Of a stretch of DNA of 6,676 nucleotides, positions 1-5,768 are shown piece by piece; position 1 is the stretch's first letter; each line of letters opens with the position of its first letter. The DNA comes from Dehalococcoidales bacterium. GTDB taxonomy: Bacteria; Chloroflexota; Dehalococcoidia; Dehalococcoidales; UBA5627. Under the pieces are notes generated by a model, which saw nothing but the letters and a program-made list of their open reading frames with translations, made no database searches and was not told the DNA's origin. Position numbers and translations under genes: made by a program. The stretch is from contig JAAYNN010000158.1 of NCBI GenBank assembly GCA_012520835.1, forward strand, positions 1 to 6,676. Direction: 5' to 3'.

Positions 1-2040
1 AAGAAATCCGCCGGTTGCTTTCTGTAAAGAAAGAATATGCAGGAACAGGAAATTGCTATCGGCATTATCGCAAATATCATATTTTCCCAGACTATCTGTA
101 CGGGGAATACCGCTGGTTGAACGCATGTGATAATTGGCAAATGATGGGATATTTAATTCTAAGGAACGATCTTGATGTAAGATGGGTAGCCTTTTTTTGC
201 AGGTAATGTGTATATCTCTGTCTGATTTTATATCTATACCTCCCCATCCATTCGTCAACAGAACCGGAACCTTTCTTAGTATCGCCTGACTGGTGGTTTT
301 CTTTTCTGCGCAGCGTTCTTCTACCGCAACAAAGCTGGTGGAGCGTGATATAATGCCGTATTTTTTCGAAAGTTCGATAACAAGCTGGTTGGCTGAGCCT
401 TGTTTTCTTCGATGCTGCGATGATCCCCTGATAATTGCCCCGCCTTCTTCGTACTCCCTGATCATTTCTCTTGCCCACAGCACTGGAACTGGTATCTCTA
501 CCCCTTCAATTGTTTTCGGATTAATGGTCAGCGTTTTTTCTGTGTCTCCCATTTTCCCGGAAATAGTAATATTGCCTATAGCTTTATTATTGTCCTCTAA
601 TTTAGCAAAAACGCTCGCGGTATCACCAAAATACAATACATCGGGAGTGCCGGCTGAAAGAACCTTGGCTCCCCAATCTATCGTTGAAATTTCCATAGCA
701 TCAATCGCGTTTACTTTTTTAAACAGGCTTAATACTCTGGGTTCAATCCTCTCATTCGGCGCAATCAGTTCGCTGGCGCCACCGGATAATTTCGCTAATT
801 GCTTTATAAAATATTCGTTGGGACCATTGCCAATGCCTACCGTAAACAGGCGCAGTTGCTCTTTATGCCCGCGGACAAGATCAAAAATCTGCTCCTCATT
901 TCCAACCTGGCCATCCGTAATGAGAACCAGCTTTGAAATCCTCCCCGGCTTCAATGTGCGGATTATATCCTGTAACGGGGACAGTATTTCGGTACCCCCC
1001 AAATTGGCATCAGCCATGGAAAGGTATTTAACAGCTTTTTCCATGCTTTGGGTATTATACGCCATGCACTCTTTAAATAGTTTTTCAAAGGTACTACCAA
1101 ACCTATAGATATTAAAATGGGACTCTGTATCCAAAGCCGCTAGTAAAATATGCAGGGCTTGTTTCGCTTCCGTGATAGAACTGCCACCCATTGAGCCGGA
1201 GCAGTCAAGCACAAATATTATGTCCTGATCCGGATGATTGATTGTATCGGATTCATTTTCTACTGCTTCCGGCGTAATATCCAGCTGACAATAGATTTCT
1301 TCCCCGTAGCGGCATAAATAGCCCCTGGTCTGAAAGGAATCTTTGTATTTAATGTTGAGAATAAAATCCCGGTCCATTGCCGTTTTTTCTGATGACAACT
1401 CAACTGTTATAGATTCGTCTCCATAAGTTGTCGCAATTGTATGGGAAGGTGAACTCAACATCTGGATTTCGTTCTTGTCCTGAATTTTCAAGGATATTTT
1501 CAATCCGTAATCGACCTGTGCAGCTAACGGTGGATTAACCAGCTCATCGACAGGGATTCCTTTGACATCCGGCATATCCTGAGGTATATATCTGGGAGAA
1601 ATTGTGGTCGGCAGAAAGAATCTTACCTCGGAGCCACTGGTGTCCAGTAAAGAAACGTAATCTAATTCGATTGTTACATGGCTGCCGGGATTAAGGTTGC
1701 CGACAGACAGTGTGAATATGTTGGGACGCTCTTCATCAAGAAGATAACCACCATGCCCCTCGGACAAGGCTTCATCATAGATTTCAAATGCCTTATCCCG
1801 CTCCTCAACAGACCCGACAATCGTCTTTCCGTCTGTCAATACCCTGAATCCGAATATGGAACTTCCTTCCGGCAAGGGAAACTTATATACCGCTTCCACT
1901 GCATTCGATTCCGTATTGTGATAATGTTGGATAACCTTGATTCTACTGCCACGGCCGGTAATATTTCCGCAAACATCCACGCCGGTTAACGGAATTGCGG
2001 AACCACCAGTAGTTAGCAAACCAGTTAAATTACTGTTCAT
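1..2040 (-). CDS. VIT domain + von Willebrand factor A domain protein (3' end beyond window)
   Basis: Reading leftwards from ATG at 2040-2038, the frame stays open for 680 codons to the window edge, so the C-terminus is missing. Residues ~10-140 form a VIT domain, recognised by 'RPNIFTLSVGNLNPGS' at 105-120, close to the family signature. Residues ~272-440 form a vWA domain with a complete metal-ion-dependent adhesion site: D279-C-S281-G-S283, T350 and D376. The last visible residues, 'LSLQKATGGF', resemble the C-terminal motif of VWA5A-like proteins, so probably only tens of residues are lost. I see no signal peptide or membrane segment, so a cytoplasmic protein is likely. An AAGGAG Shine-Dalgarno sits 10 nt before the start, inside the end of the upstream MerR gene, which overlaps by 11 bp; co-transcription and coupled translation are likely. 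VIT/vWA proteins are thought to mediate metal-dependent protein contacts; the partner here is unknown. Confidence 0.9.
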   Translation of the reverse strand, partial: MNSNLTGLLTTGGSAIPLTGVDVCGNITGRGSRIKVIQHYHNTESNAVEAVYKFPLPEGSSIFGFRVLTDGKTIVGSVEERDKAFEIYDEALSEGHGGYLLDEERPNIFTLSVGNLNPGSHVTIELDYVSLLDTSGSEVRFFLPTTISPRYIPQDMPDVKGIPVDELVNPPLAAQVDYGLKISLKIQDKNEIQMLSSPSHTIATTYGDESITVELSSEKTAMDRDFILNIKYKDSFQTRGYLCRYGEEIYCQLDITPEAVENESDTINHPDQDIIFVLDCSGSMGGSSITEAKQALHILLAALDTESHFNIYRFGSTFEKLFKECMAYNTQSMEKAVKYLSMADANLGGTEILSPLQDIIRTLKPGRISKLVLITDGQVGNEEQIFDLVRGHKEQLRLFTVGIGNGPNEYFIKQLAKLSGGASELIAPNERIEPRVLSLFKKVNAIDAMEISTIDWGAKVLSAGTPDVLYFGDTASVFAKLEDNNKAIGNITISGKMGDTEKTLTINPKTIEGVEIPVPVLWAREMIREYEEGGAIIRGSSQHRRKQGSANQLVIELSKKYGIISRSTSFVAVEERCAEKKTTSQAILRKVPVLLTNGWGGIDIKSDRDIHITCKKRLPILHQDRSLELNIPSFANYHMRSTSGIPRTDSLGKYDICDNADSNFLFLHILSLQKATGGFL

Positions 2041-2431
2041 CGTTAGAGCTCTCCTTCAGTAGCAACCTGGCTACTTTAATAATATCGTCGATTTTTCGTT
2101 TGTGGATATCTTCCAAATCCCGACTTACGCTGATTTCCATACCTGGTACAACTTCATACTTTATCCATATCTCTCTAATATTATCTCCCGTATTTAATTC
2201 CTCTTTTTTTATGAGCCCGGCAATGGTTGCCAGGTTGAATCCGCGTTCCTGCAATGCCTTTATCTGCAGTAATTTGCCAACATGACTGTCATTATAAAAT
2301 CCACCACGACCCCTGCCTGCAGGCGGCGGAATCAATCCTTCCTGAATGTAATATCTGATTGTCCTGCGGGTATAGCCGGTCAATTCACAGAGTTCTTGAA
2401 TAGTATATTGCTTTATTTCCACGGATATCAT
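2030..2431 (-). CDS. MerR-family transcriptional regulator
   Basis: A 133-residue protein with an N-terminal MerR winged helix-turn-helix: 'YTIQELCELTGYTRRTIRYY' at 9-28, then the wing 'EGLIPPPAGRGRGGFY' at 31-46 and 'ALQERGFNLATIAGLI' at 59-74. The only cysteine is C15, inside the DNA-binding domain, so it lacks the C-terminal metal-binding cysteines of MerR/CueR-type sensors. The short C-terminal part (~80-133, with 'VVPGMEISVSRDLE') is unassigned. Its stop overlaps the start of the downstream VIT/vWA gene, so it probably controls and is coupled to that gene. The ATG at 2431 has no Shine-Dalgarno and lies within the predicted -10 element. A GTG at 2422-2420 (residue 4) falls almost on the predicted transcription start and may be the true, leaderless start; the domain would remain intact. 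Confidence 0.9.
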   Translation of the reverse strand: MISVEIKQYTIQELCELTGYTRRTIRYYIQEGLIPPPAGRGRGGFYNDSHVGKLLQIKALQERGFNLATIAGLIKKEELNTGDNIREIWIKYEVVPGMEISVSRDLEDIHKRKIDDIIKVARLLLKESSNDEQ

Positions 2432-2458
2432 TATGACAGTTATCTGTCATTTTGTCAA
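2430..2458 (-). promoter_or_regulatory. sigma70-type promoter of the MerR-vWA operon
   Basis: On the minus strand there is a perfect -35 TTGACA (2458-2453), a 17-bp spacer and a -10 CATAAT (2435-2430, five of six consensus bases). The expected transcription start is near 2423. The -10 overlaps the ATG at 2431, so if this promoter is used, translation must begin further downstream, most simply at GTG 2422. Confidence 0.6.
2433..2450. promoter_or_regulatory. perfect dyad, candidate MerR operator
   Basis: ATGACAGTTATCTGTCAT is a perfect 7-bp inverted repeat around a 4-bp centre (TTAT). It lies between the -35 and the -10 of the MerR-vWA promoter, where MerR-family proteins normally bind. The spacer is 17 bp, not the 19-20 bp typical of promoters that MerR proteins activate by DNA distortion, so simple repression is the easier reading. 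Confidence 0.6.
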
Positions 2459-2656
2459 TACCATGTTAAAAGTAATCCTCCGGATTATAAGCGGAAACCT
2501 TCAATAATGAATGGAAACACAGAGGGCTTATTCATAAAAATCAGTGGTTGGACTGATAAGGGACGAAGAGGCTTAATGTAAAACGAGTTCAGGACGATCT
2601 AAGGATTAAAATCAGACTTAACAATCAATAAAATTTACACTAGCAGTTGGATTAGT

Positions 2657-2672
2657 ACTATTCGGTAATAGT
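2657..2672. promoter_or_regulatory. dyad ACTATT-N4-AATAGT, candidate MarR operator
   Basis: ACTATTCGGTAATAGT is a perfect 6-bp inverted repeat with a 4-bp centre, a size typical of MarR dyad sites. The half-site ACTATT recurs at 2702-2707, 2732-2737 and 2748-2753, all between this dyad and the MarR gene. Binding by the neighbouring MarR protein is an inference. Confidence 0.4.
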
Positions 2673-2727
2673 GTACAATCAATTGTTAATTACGTTTAAA
2701 TACTATTCTTCAGACACTACAATCGAA

Positions 2728-2754
2728 TAACACTATTAAATTGTAACACTATTA
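2728..2754. repeat. 11-bp direct repeat upstream of MarR
   Basis: TAACACTATTA occurs at 2728-2738 and again at 2744-2754, a 16-bp period (about one and a half helix turns). Its reverse complement core TAATAGTGT is found at 2666-2674. The second copy abuts the TTGACA at 2756, so a protein bound here would contact or cover the promoter. Confidence 0.6.
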
Positions 2755-2755
2755 T

Positions 2756-2797
2756 TTGACAATAATTGCATATAATTTAAAAATAATGTTGTATAAT
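2756..2797 (+). promoter_or_regulatory. promoter region of the MarR gene (exact hexamers uncertain)
   Basis: A perfect TTGACA at 2756-2761 and two perfect TATAAT boxes (2771-2776, 2792-2797) are present, but their spacings (9 and 30 bp) do not make a standard pair. Alternatives are TTGCAT 2766-2771 with TATAAT 2792-2797 (20 bp) or TTGACA with AATAAT 2782-2787 (20 bp). The two TATAAT copies sit in similar contexts (TTGCATATAATTTAA and TTGTATAATTTTAA), as if duplicated. Confidence 0.4.
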
Positions 2798-2847
2798 TTT
2801 AAGTAAGGGAAATACCAGAAATAGTTACCTTAATTAAGGGGGGAGAA

Positions 2848-3321
2848 ATGAACAGAGTTTCGCAGGCGGTAAGTAATCATCAACTAATGGTTTTACTGTT
2901 CCAGACCAGGGATTTGATGCTCAATTTAAAAAGAAAAGAACTCAGGAAATTCGGATTGACCTTTGAAGAATCCACAATTCTGATACATATCGATAAACTG
3001 GGTAAAAAAGCCACGCCGGTAGAACTGTCGCGCCAGCTTTTACGTAAACACCATTCGATAACCGGATTGCTGCTCCGCATGGAGAAAAAGGGATTGATAA
3101 TCCGCAACAAGGACCTCAAGCGAAAGAATATGATACGGGTATCCATGACCGATAAGGGCAAAGCCATGTTTCATAACGCCAAAGATGAAGATATCCTTGA
3201 AAGAATGGCCGCTTTGCTTTCGGATGAACAGAAAAAAGATATGGCTGCCGGTTTGAATGTGTTAAGGGATGAAGCATTTAAAATTTTAAAAATAGAAAAG
3301 AAACCTGACATATTGCGCTAA
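2848..3321 (+). CDS. MarR-family winged-helix transcriptional regulator
   Basis: A 157-residue protein of normal MarR length. N-terminal dimerisation helices are followed by the winged helix at ~37-104: 'TPVELSRQLLRKHHSITGLL' at 56-75 contains the recognition helix, then 'RMEKKGLI', a basic wing (89-98, 'DLKRKNMIRV') and 'MTDKG' at 100-104. A C-terminal helix completes the dimer. There is no cysteine, so thiol-based oxidant sensing of the OhrR type is excluded; a small-molecule ligand is more likely, identity unknown. A strong purine-rich ribosome site (GGGGGGAG, 2838-2845) lies just before the ATG. The gene stands alone, followed by tRNA-Val, and the repeats upstream suggest autoregulation. 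The downstream ligase operon (3843 on) is a possible target, since MarR proteins often control aromatic-acid genes, but its own promoter shares no obvious repeat with this one. Confidence 0.92.
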   Translation: MNRVSQAVSNHQLMVLLFQTRDLMLNLKRKELRKFGLTFEESTILIHIDKLGKKATPVELSRQLLRKHHSITGLLLRMEKKGLIIRNKDLKRKNMIRVSMTDKGKAMFHNAKDEDILERMAALLSDEQKKDMAAGLNVLRDEAFKILKIEKKPDILR

Positions 3322-3338
3322 GCATGAATTATCTCCAT

Positions 3339-3364
3339 AGACGGCGCTTATAATCGCCTCGTCT
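3339..3364 (+). terminator. weak hairpin after MarR
   Basis: AGACGGCG (3339-3346) can pair with CGC..CGTCT (3355-3364) across an 8-nt loop, with a 2-nt bulge (CT, 3358-3359). No real U-tract follows (TTTACA only), and its end overlaps the -35 of the tRNA promoter, so termination here would be weak. Confidence 0.3.
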
Positions 3365-3393
3365 TTACAAAGCCGCATTCGATAACATAAAAT
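3364..3393 (+). promoter_or_regulatory. promoter of tRNA-Val
   Basis: -35 TTTACA (3364-3369), an 18-bp spacer and -10 TAAAAT (3388-3393), each five of six consensus bases. The predicted start near 3400 is a few bases before the mature tRNA 5' end at 3403, so the 5' leader would be very short. A GC-rich GGGGGCAGG stretch follows the -10. Confidence 0.5.
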
Positions 3394-3402
3394 ATGGGGG
3401 CA

Positions 3403-3478
3403 GGGCGATTAGCTCAGTGGTTAGAGCGCTTGCTTCACACGCAAGAAGTCATTGGTTCAAATCCAATATCGCCCACCA
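3403..3478 (+). tRNA. tRNA-Val (anticodon CAC)
   Basis: A complete cloverleaf. Acceptor stem GGGCGAT/ATCGCCC (3403-3409 with 3468-3474) pairs perfectly. The D-arm is GCTC...GAGC. The anticodon arm CTTGC-TTCACAC-GCAAG carries the anticodon CAC. The T-arm is ATTGG-TTCAAAT-CCAAT. Discriminator A3475 is followed by an encoded CCA (3476-3478). The CAC anticodon reads GUG codons. Its 3' third is the start of a tandem array (3441-3575), so processing of this transcript may be unusual. Confidence 0.97.
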
Positions 3479-3575
3479 TGCTGGTGCAAGAAGTCATCCC
3501 GATGAAGTCGGGATATCGCCCACCATGCCGGTGCAAGAAGTCATCCCGATGAAATCGGGATACCGCCCACCATTT
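3441..3575 (+). repeat. tandem tRNA-Val 3'-tail repeats with a substituted T-arm
   Basis: Three units in direct tandem: 3441-3485 (inside and just past the tRNA), 3486-3532 and 3533-3575, with periods of 45 and 47 bp. Each begins GCAAGAAGTC (3' side of the anticodon stem plus variable loop) and ends in a GCCCACCAT-type acceptor end; the first two continue into CYGGT. In the true tRNA the middle is the 17-nt T-arm. In copies 2 and 3 it is a 19-nt hairpin, ATCCCGA-TGAAR-TCGGGAT, with a perfect 7-bp stem. CACC/GGTG arms across each unit junction can form another small hairpin. The extra copies lack the acceptor 5' strand, D-arm and anticodon, so they are not tRNAs. The first extra copy keeps ATCGCCCACCATG exactly; the last has ACCGCCCACCATT. 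Confidence 0.9.
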
Positions 3576-3685
3576 CAAGAAATTTTATAGATGCAGCAGG
3601 GCTGTCATATCACATTAAAAATTCGATCGTTGCCATGCTTCTCTTTATAGTGATTATTTCAGTCACTCAACTTACATGCCGATTT

Positions 3686-3713
3686 TTGTTAAAACACTCT
3701 TTTGTTTTATAAT
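3686..3713 (+). promoter_or_regulatory. promoter of the ligase-ACT operon
   Basis: -35 TTGTTA (3686-3691, four of six consensus bases), a 16-bp spacer and a perfect -10 TATAAT (3708-3713). A start near 3720 gives a leader of about 120 nt before the coding sequence. The rest of the 267-bp gap from 3576 shows no gene. Confidence 0.5.
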
Positions 3714-3732
3714 AAGGCAAATCTCGAATTCG

Positions 3733-3780
3733 AAAAACGAGTTCTGGCGGCTCCGTTTTTAACGGAACCGTATTATTTTT
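3733..3780 (+). terminator. leader hairpin of the ligase operon, possible attenuator
   Basis: CGGCTCCGTT (3748-3757) and AACGGAACCG (3761-3770) form a 10-bp stem with one mismatch and a TTT loop, followed by a T-rich tail (TATTATTTTT, 3771-3780): an intrinsic-terminator shape. Upstream AAAAACGAG (3733-3741) can instead pair with CTCCGTTTTT (3751-3760) apart from one unpaired base, which would break the terminator stem. The hairpin lies between the predicted promoter and the gene, where it could regulate readthrough. It could also simply end transcripts from the tRNA-Val side. Confidence 0.45.
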
Positions 3781-3842
3781 ATCTTGCCGAACTTAATACC
3801 CCGACCGGTAGGGTCGTGGAAAGTTTATTATGAGGTATGTCT

Positions 3843-5141
3843 ATGAGTATCCTGAATCCTGCCATCGAGTGTATGAGCAGGGAAGAAATGACAAAGCTGC
3901 AGTCGCAGCGCTTGCAGTCTGCCGTAAAGCACGAATATGACAATGTTCCATTTTACCGGAAGCGCATGGATGAGGCGGGAGTCAAGCCGGAGCATATCCT
4001 CGGTATAGAGGATTTGCATTTATTGCCGTTTACGGTAAAGGACGACCTGCGTGAGGGCTTCCCTTTAGGCTTGCTGGCTGTCCCAAAGGAACAAATCGTC
4101 CGCATTCAGGGTTCTTCGGGCACTTTGGGCAATCCGATATTGGTCGGCTATACAGCCGGTGATATCGAAATCTGGACGGAAATGGTGGCACGTGCTTTAA
4201 CGGCGCTCGGCTGCCGCAAAGACAGCATCGTTCAGGTGGCTTACGGTTACGGCCTTTTTACCGGTGGTCTCGGTTTGCACCAGGCGGCTTCACGGCTTGA
4301 AGCCATGGTGATTCCGATGTCGAGCGGCAATACCCAACGGCAACTCATCATGATGAGGGAACTGGGAACGACCGTATTGTGTTGTACTCCTTCCTATGCT
4401 GCTTTTCTGGGCGAGACCGCTCGCGATATGGGAATCCTTTCGCAATTGAAGCTTAAAAGCGGTTGTTTCGGCGGAGAACCGTGGAGCGAGAAAATGCGCC
4501 AGAATCTGGAAGGGCTATTGAATATCGATGCCAGAGATATTTACGGTCTGTCTGAAATCGCCGGGCCGGGAGTCTCTTTCGAGTGTGAAGAAAAGAATGG
4601 ATTGCATATCAATGAAGACCACGTCATTGCTGAAATAATAGACCCGGAGAGTGGAGAGAAGCTTCCTTACGGTGCATCGGGCGAACTGGTAATGACTACT
4701 ATTACAAAAACCGGCCAGCCCATGATACGTTATCGTACCAGAGACATCTGCACACTTGATAATCAATCATGTTCCTGCGGACGCACCACGATAAGGATGG
4801 GCCGGCTGACGGGGCGCACCGACGATATGCTGATAATCCGTGGCGTCAATGTTTTTCCCGGGCAAATCGAATCGGTTCTGGCGGGAGTGAGTGAGGTAGC
4901 GCCGCACTATTTGCTGGTTGCCGACCGGGAAGCGTCAGTGGATAAACTGGAAGTGCGTGTGGAATTGACGGAGGATATGTTCTCCGATACAGTAGGACAG
5001 ATTCAATCGATCTCAAATACGATTGCTTCGCAGATAAAATCAGTTGTGGGTATACAGGCGGATGTCAAAATTGTACCGCCCCGCTCGCTGCCACGTTCGG
5101 AAGGCAAAACAAAGCGGGTTTTGGACAACAGGAGGGTATAA
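3843..5141 (+). CDS. paaK: phenylacetate-CoA ligase family protein (AMP-forming)
   Basis: A 432-residue PaaK-type adenylate-forming enzyme: acid + ATP + CoA gives acyl-CoA + AMP + PPi, in the cytoplasm. Visible are 'YDNVPFYRKRMDEAGV' (32-47), the ATP-binding loop 'SSGTLGNP' (91-98), 'YGYGLFTGGLGLH' (134-146), 'YGLSE' (234-238), 'RYRTRD' (296-301), a Cys cluster (303, 310, 312), the hinge 'GRTDDMLIIRGVNVFP' (324-339) and the catalytic lysine K422 in 'PRSEGKTKRV'. The length is normal for PaaK. The loop differs from the common SSGTTGKP, having Leu for Thr and Asn for Lys. I prefer ATG 3843 over ATG 3837 because GAGG (3832-3835) is 7 nt from the former and only 1 nt from the latter. The ACT gene follows after one base, so the two form an operon. 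The substrate is probably an aromatic acid (phenylacetate, indoleacetate or similar), but no ketoacid oxidoreductase or catabolic gene is in view to confirm it. Confidence 0.93.
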   Translation: MSILNPAIECMSREEMTKLQSQRLQSAVKHEYDNVPFYRKRMDEAGVKPEHILGIEDLHLLPFTVKDDLREGFPLGLLAVPKEQIVRIQGSSGTLGNPILVGYTAGDIEIWTEMVARALTALGCRKDSIVQVAYGYGLFTGGLGLHQAASRLEAMVIPMSSGNTQRQLIMMRELGTTVLCCTPSYAAFLGETARDMGILSQLKLKSGCFGGEPWSEKMRQNLEGLLNIDARDIYGLSEIAGPGVSFECEEKNGLHINEDHVIAEIIDPESGEKLPYGASGELVMTTITKTGQPMIRYRTRDICTLDNQSCSCGRTTIRMGRLTGRTDDMLIIRGVNVFPGQIESVLAGVSEVAPHYLLVADREASVDKLEVRVELTEDMFSDTVGQIQSISNTIASQIKSVVGIQADVKIVPPRSLPRSEGKTKRVLDNRRV

Positions 5142-5142
5142 T

Positions 5143-5580
5143 ATGTTCATTTCACAGATATCGATATTTCTGGAGAATGTTCGCGGCTCCCTGCGCAATA
5201 TGACAGAACTTTTAGGAGAAAAAGGAATAAATCTGCTGGCTATTTCGATTGCAGATACCAGCGGTTTCGGGATTGTTCGGGTTATCGTGAATAGTAATGA
5301 AATCGAGCGTACTTTAAAAATCTTACAGGAGGCCGGGTATATTGCTAAACCCAATCGAGTGATATGCGTTCGGGTTCCGCATAAGCCGATGGGGCTGGCA
5401 AAAGTGCTGGCATGCCTGGATGAAGCCTCTATTTCAGTGGAATATAGTTATTCGTTCTACAAAAGTAATTTTAACGATGCCTGCATTATTATTCGACCAT
5501 CAGATTTGGAGCGGAGTGTCAATGTTTTGCAGTCAGCCGGTATCAGTATGGTCAGCCAGCACGAAGTGGATGCATTTTAA
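5143..5580 (+). CDS. small protein with two ACT domains
   Basis: A 145-residue protein made of two ACT domains. The first (1-68) has 'LENVRGSLRNMTELLGEKGI', corresponding to the usual NKPGRLAEV-type loop and helix, then 'ISIADTSGFGIVRVIV'. The second (72-140) has 'VPHKPMGLAKVLACLDEASI', where the family usually has PGGL. ACT domains bind amino acids or similar ligands, and stand-alone tandem-ACT proteins are commonly found next to PaaK-type ligases. A role in sensing aromatic amino acids and tuning the ligase pathway is plausible but inferred. The start is fixed by a perfect AGGAGG (5130-5135) 7 nt upstream, inside the end of the ligase gene; the single base between the ligase stop and this ATG implies coupled translation. 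The frame is open upstream to 5044, but that extension overlaps the ligase and lacks ACT sequence. Confidence 0.92.
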   Translation: MFISQISIFLENVRGSLRNMTELLGEKGINLLAISIADTSGFGIVRVIVNSNEIERTLKILQEAGYIAKPNRVICVRVPHKPMGLAKVLACLDEASISVEYSYSFYKSNFNDACIIIRPSDLERSVNVLQSAGISMVSQHEVDAF

Positions 5581-5585
5581 AAAAA

Positions 5586-5616
5586 CAGGGTGAGGAAGTG
5601 CTATATTCTCACCCTG
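5586..5616. terminator. bidirectional terminator between convergent ACT and TetR genes
   Basis: CAGGGTGAG (5586-5594) and CTCACCCTG (5608-5616) form a perfect 9-bp stem with a 13-nt loop. On the minus strand it is followed by seven Ts (complement of the A-run 5579-5585), making a strong intrinsic terminator for leftward transcripts. On the plus strand the tail (ATAATTTCTT) is weaker but follows the ACT gene by only 5 bases, so it probably serves both. Confidence 0.8.
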
Positions 5617-5639
5617 ATAATTTCTTGAACTGTTTTTAA

Positions 5640-5768
5640 TTATGCCGGTTGTTCTCTCTGCTCCTTACCGGTAACGATTTCAGCCAGCCTGTTGGTGGTT
5701 TTTCTGATCTTGATGACATCGCTGACGATAATGCCTTCAGCTTTGGCCACCTCATCCAGCACCAGTGT
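5640..5768 (-). pseudogene. 42-codon coding remnant in frame after the TetR amber stop
   Basis: Directly after the TetR TAG (5771-5769) the same frame continues for 42 codons to TAA (5642-5640). The translation looks protein-like, beginning 'TLVLDEVAKAEGIIVSDVIK' and ending 'EIVTGKEQREQPA'. It does not resemble the usual TetR C-terminus, which normally continues with helices of the ligand domain. I do not recognise the family. GC is about 50% (60 of 120 bases counted from 5641 to 5760), against about 36% in two 60-base samples of the TetR gene. This suggests the 3' end of a different gene joined to a truncated TetR. A GTG at 5762 could serve as a start but has no clear Shine-Dalgarno. A nonsense-mutated 186-residue TetR is the alternative. 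Confidence 0.5.

Larger units (their letters stand above)
2459..2847. other. 389-bp AT-rich intergenic region between divergent regulators
   Basis: No convincing gene on either strand. The MerR-side part (2459-2640) shows nothing beyond a small AATCC-TCC-GGATT hairpin. The MarR-side part (2650-2800) is very AT-rich and holds the repeats and promoter elements listed separately. Divergent regulator genes at both ends fit a purely regulatory role. Confidence 0.6.

Noticed and set aside
92..478. Minus-strand frame of 128 codons
   Set aside because: It overlaps the vWA gene in another frame on the same strand; the vWA frame is open through the whole region and matches the family to its C-terminal motif.
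293..1108. Long plus-strand open frame of 271 codons
   Set aside because: It lies antisense to the VIT/vWA gene, whose frame encodes an intact metal-site domain. The plus-strand translation shows no family features and no ribosome site.
2282..2581. Plus-strand 99-codon frame running from MerR into the intergenic region
   Set aside because: Its first half is antisense to MerR and its tail shows no recognisable protein sequence or ribosome site.
3441..3575. CRISPR array
   Set aside because: The units derive from the tRNA-Val 3' end, are contiguous without unique spacers, and there are no cas genes.
3486..3575. Two additional tRNA genes after tRNA-Val
   Set aside because: The copies lack the acceptor 5' strand, D-arm and anticodon arm; only the 3' third is present, with an altered T-arm.
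3720..3842. Known riboswitch or T-box in the ligase leader
   Set aside because: No conserved core of a known class or T-box sequence is visible; only simple hairpins are supported.
5044..5142. N-terminal extension of the ACT protein from the upstream in-frame ATG
   Set aside because: The extension overlaps the ligase coding sequence and has no ACT features, while ATG 5143 has a perfect AGGAGG at ideal spacing.
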